In this document: positions 34,331 through 41,656 of the stretch, in pieces | How the letters are laid out: each line of letters opens with the position of its first letter | How positions within the stretch are numbered: the stretch's first letter is position 1 | From: Ignavibacteria bacterium UBA2373 | Lineage (GTDB): Bacteria; Bacteroidota; Ignavibacteria; Kapaibacteriales; UBA961 | Direction: 5' to 3' | Length of the DNA: 42,388 bases | Assembly: GCA_002344005.1 (NCBI GenBank) | Contig: DDTD01000061.1 | Span: 1 to 42,388, forward strand | Position numbers and translations under genes: made by a program | Notes under the pieces: model-generated | Told to the model about the DNA's origin: nothing | Databases searched by the model: none | The model's input: only the letters and a program-made list of their open reading frames with translations

Positions 34331-36028
34331 TTAGTCTGCGTATGAAATTCTCCAAATTGATGTTGCTTTTCTTGCTAATTCACTTTGTCTATTATTTAAT
34401 ATTGCAGGATTCCATTCATTGGAATTAATATCCTTACTCATCTCATATTGACTTCTTATATAAAATGGTTTCTTTTGATCAAATGGTAGAACTTCACAAT
34501 CCCTATTTAGGTGATCTTCCAATAATGTATAATTACCTAATCTATAGATAAAATTAGGTTGAATAATTTGAGGAAAGTCATTATCCCAAGCAGCGCTTGC
34601 GTTCTCAGGCAATATATGTTCAATTGTTGCAGGATCAAGTTCAAAGTCTCTATCACCACCTTGCATTAAATTATTCTCTAACTCGAACAAAACATATCTT
34701 GCTAATTTTTTACTTCGACCATAGGAGTACAATTCGATTGTTGAAAAATCATTTCTAAAATCTTGATCAGAAACATATAGTTCCTTTATTTCATTAAATA
34801 CTGCTTGAGCAGTTGTAAGGGCTGCGTTAAATATTTTCTGTGAAACAGAATTATATAATTCTTCCATTCTATTTGCTTGGCGACTGCCAATAACATTGTA
34901 ACGAAATGATATTATTGAAATCACCTTTAATGTCTTATCAAATTCTTGGTCTGAAAACTTTTCTTTAGCTACCATCAATAATGGTAATTGTTGCTTAACA
35001 CCAAATAATTTCATCTCTCTTACACGTTTAAATCGTTCTCTATTTCCTTGCCAAATTATGCTGTAAGGGTCTTGAAGAGCCAAATAATTTTCTGAATATT
35101 TATCTAAGTCATTTAGTAAACTAAAAACATGTTGATTAGATTTAATCTCTGATCGAATTGTTTTGAACAATTGTTCTTGTCTTACGAGAGGCTTTCTAGA
35201 AATCCAAAAATGTCTCAAAAAGATGGGGAATTTTTCGATTCCAACGCTAGTAGCCACTTTTTTCCATATATCCTTAGCGATACGCAGATCAGAAGGTGTT
35301 ATTAATGAAAATAAATAGTTTTTTAAAAGATCCGTTACAGTTAAATCAACACCTCTATAATTTAAAGTTTCAAATAAAGTATATGCACTAAGTTCATCTT
35401 CAACCTCAATTTTTATAAACATGGTTTTATCACCTACCGATTTACTTAGAAATGTTGCTAATTCAGCACCACTTGCATTTGGTAATAATTCACCTATTTT
35501 ATTATAAAAATAGCTGAATGCTTGCCATAACAAACGATCAGAATCAATTAAAGTACGTTCATTTTGAGGCGAGATTAATTGTAACAAATTTCTTTGGTAA
35601 AATGGGTCGTTATTCTCGTTTAAAAAGAGTTTACTCGAATAATGTAAAGAAGCTGGGTCTTTTTGACCTAAAAAGCCTCTTCTTAGTTCACTTATTCTTT
35701 CTCTATTGTTTTCTGGTTCTGTTCCACTATCTATTAGATCCTGAATTCTTTTAATTACTGCTAATGCTAATAAACTTAATGTTGTAAATCTTTGTTGTCC
35801 GTCTATAACTAAAAACTTCTTTTCCCCAACCTTTTGTAGAACAACCGCCCCCATATAGTGATCTTTTCCAGAATTTAGGAGAATTTTAATGTCCTCCCAT
35901 AAATCATTCCAATTGTCTTCTTTCCATGAATAATCTCTCTGAAAAATTGGAACTTTATATGTTATGCCATTTCCAAGTAATCCACTTAAACTTGTCGTAC
36001 TTGGGGTCATTAAATTTTTGTCAGCCAT
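34331..36028 (-). CDS. DUF262/DUF1524 (GmrSD-like) protein, cassette-borne
   Basis: 565 residues. The N-terminal DUF262 domain has VPIFQRDYSW (26-35) and FLVIDGQQRFTTL (73-85), the nucleotide-handling motif; the C-terminal DUF1524 part has TIEHILPENASA and RDCEVLPF, an HNH-like nuclease signature. This is the architecture of GmrSD type IV restriction enzymes and related phage-defence proteins, which cut DNA carrying modified bases in an NTP-dependent manner. Whether this one targets modified DNA is inference. It lies 8 nt upstream of an attC, and a B-type promoter (36153-36184) precedes ATG 36028. Intact and large for a cassette. Confidence 0.83.
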   Translation of the reverse strand: MADKNLMTPSTTSLSGLLGNGITYKVPIFQRDYSWKEDNWNDLWEDIKILLNSGKDHYMGAVVLQKVGEKKFLVIDGQQRFTTLSLLALAVIKRIQDLIDSGTEPENNRERISELRRGFLGQKDPASLHYSSKLFLNENNDPFYQRNLLQLISPQNERTLIDSDRLLWQAFSYFYNKIGELLPNASGAELATFLSKSVGDKTMFIKIEVEDELSAYTLFETLNYRGVDLTVTDLLKNYLFSLITPSDLRIAKDIWKKVATSVGIEKFPIFLRHFWISRKPLVRQEQLFKTIRSEIKSNQHVFSLLNDLDKYSENYLALQDPYSIIWQGNRERFKRVREMKLFGVKQQLPLLMVAKEKFSDQEFDKTLKVISIISFRYNVIGSRQANRMEELYNSVSQKIFNAALTTAQAVFNEIKELYVSDQDFRNDFSTIELYSYGRSKKLARYVLFELENNLMQGGDRDFELDPATIEHILPENASAAWDNDFPQIIQPNFIYRLGNYTLLEDHLNRDCEVLPFDQKKPFYIRSQYEMSKDINSNEWNPAILNNRQSELARKATSIWRISYAD

Positions 36029-36094
36029 ATTGTGTTGTTGTTTATGATTGTCTTGATAATTTTATCAAATTTCAAATTTATGAAAGTTATATTT

Positions 36095-36118
36095 ATGTGC
36101 CGCCGAATGGCGGCACAT
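36095..36118. repeat. 24-bp perfect palindrome (GATGTGCCGCC element)
   Basis: ATGTGCCGCC-GAAT-GGCGGCACAT, 10-bp arms, joined to the repeat B ending (CTCTCATATTGACGC). Confidence 0.85.
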
Positions 36119-36250
36119 CTCTCATATTGACGCAAATTGCCGTCCATTTCCCCAAAACTACAAAACTTTGTATATCCATCCAAATACGGGCAAAGGAAAA
36201 TTTCTCTATGCCGTAATGAGAACAGTGATTTAGAGGTTCGCTGCTCTGCT
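36119..36250 (-). repeat. Repeat family B copy 6, 3' part with promoter
   Basis: Minus-strand order: CTCTAAATCACTGTTC, TTACGGCATAGAGAAATTTTC, then the promoter and TTTGCGTCAATATGAGAG. The 5' half with its CTAAC core is absent; other palindromes replace it. Confidence 0.6.
36153..36184 (-). promoter_or_regulatory. B-type promoter upstream of the DUF262 gene
   Basis: Minus-strand TTTG (36184-36181), 20 nt, TAGTTTTG (36160-36153), 125 nt before ATG 36028. Confidence 0.65.
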
Positions 36251-36254
36251 CATT

Positions 36255-36433
36255 CAATACATAATGCGTATTGCGCATTTTGTATTGTTGAAACACTAAT
36301 ACGGTTTGCAGATACCCGATGGGCGGGACTTTTACCACAAAACTTGATTTGAAAAACTAATGTTTGTTAAACCATCAGCCGCGGCTGATCTTTGGAACAC
36401 AAAACCCCGCCTTTTGGGTGCGTACTGTTGTGC
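36255..36433 (-). repeat. attC-like site carrying two other palindromes
   Basis: 5' core GCACAAC (36433-36427), arms AAAAGGCGGGG and CCCGCCCATCGGG. The loop includes the perfect palindrome ATCAGCCGCGGCTGAT (36374-36389). Beyond the degenerate 3' core CCGTATTAG is a further hairpin, CAATACATAATGCG / CGCATTTTGTATTG (36255-36287, one mismatch). Confidence 0.6.
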
Positions 36434-36451
36434 GATCGGCTTTCTTTTCTG

Positions 36452-36778
36452 TCAAGAGAGCTTAACAAAGTTGTCTTCAAGTTTTACGTTAAAATTGATT
36501 TCAGCTTTTAGTGCCTTGAACACTTTTAATATTGTGTCAATAGTCGCACTGTTAGCGCTACTTTCAAGTTTAGAGATTTGAGCTTTCTGAACACCAACAA
36601 GTCTTCCGAGTTCTTCTTGTGTCAAGTTTCGTTCTTGTCGAGCAGTTTTAATCATCTTTCCTAAAACGTCCATACGAAGTTCGTATTCGTATTCGTCACG
36701 CTCATTTGTTCCGACTTTACCGATATATTTGTCTTTCATTTCGGCAAGAGAATAGGTCTTTAATTCTTTATTTTCCAT
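36452..36778 (-). CDS. XRE-family antitoxin (HigA-like)
   Basis: 108 residues. Helix-turn-helix at about 44-100: MIKTARQERNLTQEELGRLV and AQISKLESSANSATIDTILK. The N-terminal about 35 residues (YSLAEMKDKYIGKVGTNERD) are typical toxin-neutralising tails of HigA partners to Gp49-like toxins. It lies 4 nt after the toxin gene, in the toxin-first order of HigBA systems. Expected to repress the operon. Confidence 0.88.
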   Translation of the reverse strand: MENKELKTYSLAEMKDKYIGKVGTNERDEYEYELRMDVLGKMIKTARQERNLTQEELGRLVGVQKAQISKLESSANSATIDTILKVFKALKAEINFNVKLEDNFVKLS

Positions 36779-36782
36779 ATGA

Positions 36783-37124
36783 TTACTTTTTTTGTTTGTT
36801 GTTCAAATATTTGTCTCTCAGTCTTAGTGCCCGGTCAATTTCGTTAGCCGAAACTTTGTCAACTTTCTTTACGAAACCGTGGGTCGCAATAACCAAAGTT
36901 TCTTTGTTATCTGTCTTGTCCCAAAATGCAAGAAGTCGGATTTGAAGCCCTGCATATTTTGTCCTAAACTCCCAAATGTCATTTTGTAGTTTCTTAAAAA
37001 GTTTTGGGTCATTGCTCTGTTCGGCAAGGTCAATATTGTATAAGATTTTCTTAATTGTCTTCGGGTCAAGTGTTGAAATGAACTCGTCCGCTTCTTCTAA
37101 AAATTTTGTCTCGAAAAATCTCAT
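36783..37124 (-). CDS. RelE/HigB-like (Gp49-type) toxin
   Basis: 113 residues. MRFFETKFLEEADEFISTLD and FKKLQNDIWEFRTKYAGLQI, IRLLAFWDKTD, LVIATHGFVKKVDKVSANEI match the phage-derived Gp49/HigB family of ribosome-dependent mRNA interferases. Likely basic residues in the KT..GLQIRLLAFWD region form the active site. Adjacent antitoxin downstream; the pair forms one cassette. A second toxin-antitoxin module in the same array (27370-27922) belongs to a different family. Confidence 0.88.
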   Translation of the reverse strand: MRFFETKFLEEADEFISTLDPKTIKKILYNIDLAEQSNDPKLFKKLQNDIWEFRTKYAGLQIRLLAFWDKTDNKETLVIATHGFVKKVDKVSANEIDRALRLRDKYLNNKQKK

Positions 37125-37230
37125 TCAATACTTCTATTGTTAAACGTCACCACAAAGATAGCAAAAGTTTCCAAGAATAGAAACAATATTTTTCGTAATT
37201 TTCTCGTGTATCAGTTTTGAAAGCTGACTC

Positions 37231-37380
37231 GCATCGTTTCGGGCTCTGCGTTCGGGCGGTTTGAGCTTCGCTGATTTTCAATTCGGAGCACAAAACTGTC
37301 AATATACCACAAATGTTGGTGCGAAGCACAAAGCTTGATTTAACCACTGAACCGCCACTTTTGGGTAGGTGCTGTTGTGC
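37231..37380 (-). repeat. attC-like site with altered 3' core
   Basis: GCACAAC (37380-37374), arms AGCACCTACCCAAAAGTGGCG and CCGCCCGAACGCAGAGCCCG, loop AAGCTTTGTGCTTCGCACC. The 3' end CGAAACG is followed by ATGCG instead of TTATG. Confidence 0.65.
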
Positions 37381-37389
37381 GTTCGTTTT

Positions 37390-37812
37390 TTATTTTCTGT
37401 CAGCATAATTAAACTCAATTTTGTAATCGTCTGCCAAACATTCAAAGGTCTCATCTTTAAAGAAAAACAAAAAATGTCTTTTCTCTTTATGGTTGTCTGA
37501 GAGGTCAACAACTGGTTTTGGAAAGTCTTTATTTAAACCATTTGTTATTTCATAAAATTCTCCCCACGGCAATTCATCTGGTTTTATTCTATATTGTCCA
37601 TAATAATAGCCTTCGTCATTACAAGTATTTAAAGAATACTTTGAACAATTTTGAAAAGTAACAATTGCTTTGTCGCCTTCTGTATAGTTGTCAAATGCAA
37701 AATAATTCAGAAAAATAATCATCTCTAAATTTTGTCCAATAACCTTTAGTTCAATTTCAGGTGAAACTGGGTCTGCATTCCAATTGTCTGATATTTTCAC
37801 AAAGTCAATCAT
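37390..37812 (-). CDS. Cassette-borne soluble protein of unknown function
   Basis: 140 residues, not recognised. Mostly beta strands: PEIELKVIGQNLEMIIFLNY, DKAIVTFQNCSKYSLNTC and HFLFFFKDETFECLADDYKI. No signal peptide. It begins within the upstream gene (ATGATTGA shared, 8-nt overlap), so translation is coupled with the lipoprotein, and the two share a cassette and perhaps a function. Confidence 0.65.
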   Translation of the reverse strand: MIDFVKISDNWNADPVSPEIELKVIGQNLEMIIFLNYFAFDNYTEGDKAIVTFQNCSKYSLNTCNDEGYYYGQYRIKPDELPWGEFYEITNGLNKDFPKPVVDLSDNHKEKRHFLFFFKDETFECLADDYKIEFNYADRK

Positions 37813-38266
37813 TAGCTTTAATTATAGTTAGGTTTCCATCGTCAAAACCTGTGGTAATTCCTTTTGCATTGGCAATTATTGAAGTCTTGAATTTATTTGA
37901 ACTAACATAGTTAAGAATTAGCTTCTCTGATATTCTTAGAATGTCTTGCCAATCTTTGTCTGTTGAAAATTCTTTTCCAAACTGGAAATATTTTTGTTTA
38001 GGTTCAAAGTCCACATTGGTAGCCCAATCTTCATCATCTTTATCAAACGTTTTTGAACCAATTAGATACATTTCAAAACCGTTTGTAGTTTCAATAAGTC
38101 CAAAATTGAACCCTTCTATTGAATTGTCAACAGTTTCAGTTTGGTTAATATTCTCAAGCCACTCTTCAAATGTCTGTTCTATTGTCATAGTTTTATTTTC
38201 TGTTCTCTGTCTACAGTTTGAAAGCAAAAATGCAATTATTAAAAGTGTTATTGTTCTTTGTAGCAT
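37805..38266 (-). CDS. Small lipoprotein, cassette-borne
   Basis: 153 residues. Lipobox AFLLSNCRQ (cysteine near 18). Mature part is acidic with FEEWLENINQTETVDNSIEG, FNFGLIETTNGFEMYLIGSK and FDKDDEDWATNVDFEPKQ; not recognised, but similar in style to immunity or uncharacterised Bacteroidota lipoproteins. The start is 17 nt from the attC core at 38283. Overlaps the 37390-37812 gene at its 3' end. Confidence 0.65.
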   Translation of the reverse strand: MLQRTITLLIIAFLLSNCRQRTENKTMTIEQTFEEWLENINQTETVDNSIEGFNFGLIETTNGFEMYLIGSKTFDKDDEDWATNVDFEPKQKYFQFGKEFSTDKDWQDILRISEKLILNYVSSNKFKTSIIANAKGITTGFDDGNLTIIKAND

Positions 38267-38282
38267 TGTCTTTTAAAATGAC

Positions 38283-38478
38283 GCACAACGGAAAAGGGCT
38301 TTGCGAGGTGCGGGCTACTGCAACCGAAAGTGGAGAGGATAACGAAACTCTAGCAAAAACTTTTTCCATTTTTTAAAATTACAAAAAAACTAAAAAATGG
38401 AAAAGTTTTTTGCGGGTATTTTCTACAAATTTTCTGAGATTTACTTCAACCCCGCATCTTGCAAAACCCATGTTATCT
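38283..38478 (-). repeat. attC-like site (196 bp) with an inserted AT-rich hairpin
   Basis: AGATAAC (38478-38472), arms ATGGGTTTTGCAAGATGCGGGG and CCCGCACCTCGCAAAGCCC, 3' core GTTGTGC (38289-38283). The loop holds an inverted repeat GCAAAAACTTTTTCCATTTT / AAAATGGAAAAGTTTTTTGC (38353-38413) that makes this site longer than its neighbours. Confidence 0.7.
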
Positions 38479-38489
38479 GCAGGCATTTT

Positions 38490-38819
38490 TTAGTGTGTTG
38501 AAGATTTAGAGAAAAAGTTCATAACAAAAACACCTGCAACAATCAAAATAATTCCAATAATTGCTGGTAAATCCAAAGATTGTTTAAAGATAATTACTGA
38601 AATCAATGCAGTTAAGACAATTCCTAAACCTCCCCAAATCGCATAAGCAATTCCTAAAGGTATTGATTTTAATGCTTGAGAAAAGAAGAAAAAGCAAGCA
38701 ATATATGCTATTATTGTTATTGTCGTGGGTAAAAGTTTTGAAAATCCGTCAGATGCTTTCATAAAACTTGAACCTAAAACTTCAAGAACAATCGCTAATG
38801 CTAAATATAAATATTTCAT
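38490..38819 (-). CDS. SMR-family multidrug exporter (EmrE/Qac-like)
   Basis: 109 residues, four membrane helices, full length. It carries the essential membrane glutamate E13 (YLALAIVLEVLGSSFMK) and strongly EmrE-like segments ALKSIPLGIAYAIWGGLGIV, FKQSLDLPAIIGIILIVAGV, and a C-terminal SKSSTH tail. Small dual-topology dimers exchanging protons for quaternary ammonium compounds, dyes or other cations. The EmrE-like, not SugE-like, sequence favours drug export, but guanidinium export is possible. In an attC-bounded cassette directly next to the Sul-like cassette. Plasmid qacE/qacF are the classic integron-borne relatives. Confidence 0.9.
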   Translation of the reverse strand: MKYLYLALAIVLEVLGSSFMKASDGFSKLLPTTITIIAYIACFFFFSQALKSIPLGIAYAIWGGLGIVLTALISVIIFKQSLDLPAIIGIILIVAGVFVMNFFSKSSTH

Positions 38820-38921
38820 TGTTTGTTATTACTTTTTGTTAAGATAAAATTACTATAATTTAAATTCTTAGATAGTTTTTTTGTGAAATTCCTTCTATGA
38901 AATGGGTTTGGATATGCTTGC

Positions 38922-39014
38922 AGATAACGGGCCGGCGATAAAACAAGTTGCCGAAGGCAATTTGCCCGAAGGGCGTAGTGACCGAAGGGAACGAAGTTTT
39001 ATTGCCTGTTGGGC
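38922..39014 (-). repeat. attC-like site downstream of the Sul-like gene (93 bp)
   Basis: GCCCAAC (39014-39008), an exact RYYYAAC core; arms AGGCAATAAAAC and GTTTTATCGCC; internal stem GCCTTCGGCAA-type; 3' core GTTATCT (38928-38922). Shortest site in the array. Its 5' core overlaps the terminal inverted repeat. Confidence 0.75.
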
Positions 39015-39087
39015 GCTGTTAAATGGCGCGTAACCACAGCGTTTCTTTTCCCGGCCGATTCTCTTCTCTATTTGCATTGAGCGGCAC
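39008..39087. repeat. Left terminal inverted repeat around the Sul-like gene
   Basis: GTTGGGCGC...TTAAATGGCGCG, then CCCGGCCGA, 20 variable nt, GAGCGGCAC. The same order occurs on the other strand at 40228-40156. The outer 23 bases match at 21 positions. The region is far richer in G+C than the array. Confidence 0.8.
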
Positions 39088-39249
39088 TCATTAAGGGGAG
39101 TTGGTTGATTCTCTTTATTTTCAATTACCCCAATCTATTCCATCAAAACCAAGAGACCTTATTTTTCGCCTTTAAGAACTTAGTACTCCCAAGTTATAGA
39201 TCAGCATAATAAAACCGTAATCCATCTTGAAATGGTTGTCAATTACAAA

Positions 39250-40056
39250 TTAGCAATTTAACATCCCAAGCACTTTTAATGCGTCACTTAAAGCTCTTAC
39301 ATCATGCGTACGGATGTAATCCACACCCATATAGCTTATATAAATTTCAGCAGCCAGGGTCGCTGGCGTTCGCTCGTTGACTCCTCGCCCAACAATAGTT
39401 CCTAAAAAAGATTTCCGAGAAACCGAAACAAGAATTGGTAATTTAAAGTATTCTTTTACTCGAAAAATATTTTTCAAAACATATATTGACGTTTCTGGGT
39501 TAGAGCCTAAGAAGAAACCCATCCCTGGGTCTAAAATAATTCTTTCGGATGAAACGCCTGAATTTTGAAGTGAATTTATTCGTTGCGAAAAGAAATCAAT
39601 TATTCCATCAAATATATTTTCGGGAACAGTTTCGATTACTTGGGCTTTCCCAAGCCGCTGTATGGAATGCATAACAATGAGTTTGCAATTAGATTCTGCC
39701 AATTCAGGATATAATTCTGCATATGGAAACCCTTGAATGTCATTTAAATAGTGGACATTCTTTTTTAAAAAATATTTTTGAACTTCGGGTTTGAATGAAT
39801 CAACAGAAACTGAAATATTTTGGGAATGCAATTTGTCGATGACATCATTTAAACGGATTATTTCCTCATGAGGCTTTACTTCTTTTGATTCAGGATTACT
39901 GGAAGCGGCTCCTAAATCAATTATGTCAGCGCCATCCTTAACAAGTAGAAGTGATTTCTCTATAGCTTTATCATAATTCAAATAAAGGCCGCCATCTGAA
40001 AAGCTGTCTTCAGTAATGTTTACTACACCTAGTATTGTAGGCTTTTTTAATTTCAT
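39250..40056 (-). CDS. sul: Sul-type dihydropteroate synthase, Sul3-like
   Basis: 268 residues from ATG 40056; a GTG at 40068 is an alternative. It has the Sul-specific features: NITEDSFSDGGLY (13-25), DLGAASSNPESKEV (47-60, where host FolP has GGESTRPG), LNDIQGFPYAELYPELA, LDPGMGFFLGSNPETS (175-190) and VSVSRKSFLG (210-219) and the end IRTHDVRALSDALKV. By memory it is much closer to Sul3 than to Sul1, Sul2 or chromosomal FolP. Sul enzymes make dihydropteroate while discriminating against sulfonamides. The DPG-to-SRKS segment is 34 residues, as in Sul2, against 31 in E. coli FolP as I recall. Function in resistance is strongly suggested, not shown. Confidence 0.9.
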   Translation of the reverse strand: MKLKKPTILGVVNITEDSFSDGGLYLNYDKAIEKSLLLVKDGADIIDLGAASSNPESKEVKPHEEIIRLNDVIDKLHSQNISVSVDSFKPEVQKYFLKKNVHYLNDIQGFPYAELYPELAESNCKLIVMHSIQRLGKAQVIETVPENIFDGIIDFFSQRINSLQNSGVSSERIILDPGMGFFLGSNPETSIYVLKNIFRVKEYFKLPILVSVSRKSFLGTIVGRGVNERTPATLAAEIYISYMGVDYIRTHDVRALSDALKVLGMLNC

Positions 40057-40155
40057 ATGTTTTTTCACTTTAATTGCCTTTTCTATTCTGCTCTGTCTGT
40101 GGTTTTATTTCATATCTTTTTAATTTAATTCGCGGATTTATTGTTTCCCTAAACT

Positions 40156-40228
40156 GTGCCGCTCGTCTTTTGTTTTTATATTTCTCGGCCGGGCTATTTA
40201 TTTAACGCGCCATTTAATTGCGCCCAAC
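40156..40228. repeat. Right terminal inverted repeat around the Sul-like gene
   Basis: Mirror of 39008-39087: GTGCCGCTC, 20 variable nt, TCGGCCGGG, short gap, CGCGCCATTTAA...GCGCCCAAC. It includes the GTTGGGC core of the next attC. Confidence 0.8.
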
Positions 40229-40352
40229 GGTTTCGGGCTTTGCGTTGGTGGGCTTTTGAAACCATAAAATGTCCGCCAGCACCAAAGTTTATTAATTGCT
40301 CAAATGTTTCTATTCGCACTGTCCGCCCACGAACGCAAAACCCGTGTTATGC
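40222..40352 (-). repeat. attC-like site between Sul-like and TetA-like genes
   Basis: 5' core GCATAAC (40352-40346), arms ACGGGTTTTGCGTTCGTGGG and CCCACCAACGCAAAGCCCG, 3' core GTTGGGC (40228-40222), an exact GTTRRRY match. 131 bp. Best evidence that these repeats are attC sites. Confidence 0.82.
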
Positions 40353-40383
40353 GTTCGTGCATTTTTCCACCTTTCAATAAATA

Positions 40384-41571
40384 TTATTCCTTTAATTTAA
40401 TAAACAGTAGAAGCCCGATAATCATTAATAATGCGGCAATGCCAAAAACAGCCCCATGACTATATGTATAAATTGCAGCGGCACCAAGAGGGACTATTAC
40501 ATGGTATAAAGCCTGTAAGCTTTGGTTTGCTCCTTGTAGTAATCCTTGCTTACTTTCATCAACAGACATTGAAAGTCTTGCGTTATAAGAAGGGTCAAAC
40601 AAGCCTTCGCCTAATACAATGCAAACTACAGCTGCGATAATAAAAAATACGGAAGAAATAAATGCACTCACAAATAACAAACAAAGCCCTAAAACAAGTC
40701 CAAGCAAACCAATAATACCAACTGTTTGTTCGTTCCATCTTTTAAGCATTTGTGGTAAAATAATTACTCGTGATAGTATATCACAAATACCAACAAGTAT
40801 AAAAACACCTCCTATAAATGAGGTTCCCCATTTAAAAACATCCTTTAAAAAGATACTTGCATTAAATTGCCAAATGCCCAATCCAACATAGAAAAAAGCC
40901 CCCATGATGATTAAATTTTTTGCATTCGAAATCGAAAATATTTCTTTAAAATGCAAAAAGGTATTAAAACTTTTCAATGAAATTTGTTTGCTGCGCTTTT
41001 CAACTTTAAGTGATTCAGGAACAAAAAGAAAGATGCAAATCATCGAAACAAAAGTAATAACGGCTGTAACATAAAAAGGAAGAGTTATTGAATTTGTGCC
41101 AAGAAGTCCACCAATTGCAGGACCAATCATAAAACCAATTCCAATTGCACCGCCTAAATAGCCATACCATTTTCCTCGTTCATTTGGTTCAGTTCTGTCA
41201 GCAACATATGCAAATAATGCACTTTGATTTCCTGCTGTAAGTCCGTCTATAATTCTACCCAAAAAGAGTACCCAAAGCGCACCTCCAATGCCAAGTAATA
41301 AATAGCCTACCGCAGAGCCTAAAAGACTAACAAGCAAAATTGGTTTCCGTCCAAATCGGTCGCTTAATGCTCCAAAGATAGGTGAAGCAAAAAATTGACA
41401 GATTGCAAAAATAGAAACAAGGGCACTCATTGTTACTGCAATTTGGTTGTTTGGAACATATCTTTCCAATAGAAATGGAAAGAGTGGAAGAACTATTGTC
41501 ATTCCAATTGCATTTAGTATTGTGATTCCAACTATAAACCAAAGGTGTTTTTTGTTCTGTTTGTTCTGCAT
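40384..41571 (-). CDS. TetA-like MFS drug exporter, cassette-borne
   Basis: 395 residues, 12 membrane helices. MFS motif A GALSDRFGRKP (67-77) after helix 2, ALFAYVADRTEPNERGKWYG with motif B-like region, GFMIGPAIGGLLG (motif C of the drug:proton antiporter-1 family) and the central loop FVPESLKVEKR. Overall pattern, including PLFPFLLERYVP in the N-terminus, is that of tetracycline exporters of the TetA group and close multidrug relatives; substrate cannot be fixed. No TetR-type regulator is present. A TAACTTTG at 41597-41590 upstream is a candidate -7 element. In its own attC-bounded cassette. Confidence 0.85.
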   Translation of the reverse strand: MQNKQNKKHLWFIVGITILNAIGMTIVLPLFPFLLERYVPNNQIAVTMSALVSIFAICQFFASPIFGALSDRFGRKPILLVSLLGSAVGYLLLGIGGALWVLFLGRIIDGLTAGNQSALFAYVADRTEPNERGKWYGYLGGAIGIGFMIGPAIGGLLGTNSITLPFYVTAVITFVSMICIFLFVPESLKVEKRSKQISLKSFNTFLHFKEIFSISNAKNLIIMGAFFYVGLGIWQFNASIFLKDVFKWGTSFIGGVFILVGICDILSRVIILPQMLKRWNEQTVGIIGLLGLVLGLCLLFVSAFISSVFFIIAAVVCIVLGEGLFDPSYNARLSMSVDESKQGLLQGANQSLQALYHVIVPLGAAAIYTYSHGAVFGIAALLMIIGLLLFIKLKE

Positions 41572-41589
41572 TCTCTTTTTTTATTTTGT

Positions 41590-41597
41590 CAAAGTTA
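41590..41597 (-). promoter_or_regulatory. Candidate -7 element of the TetA-like gene
   Basis: TAACTTTG on the minus strand, an exact TAnnTTTG hit 19 nt before ATG 41571. No convincing -33 TTTG at 19-21 nt, so it is weak. Confidence 0.35.
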
Positions 41598-41656
41598 GTT
41601 TTTGTCTGTTTGTTTCTTTCAGTCAGATTGAATTCGCACGGTCGCCCAAGCATGAC

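Noticed and set aside
39008..40228. Ordinary insertion sequence carrying the Sul-like gene
   Set aside because: No transposase gene is present, only the inverted ends and one passenger gene, so it is not called an IS element.
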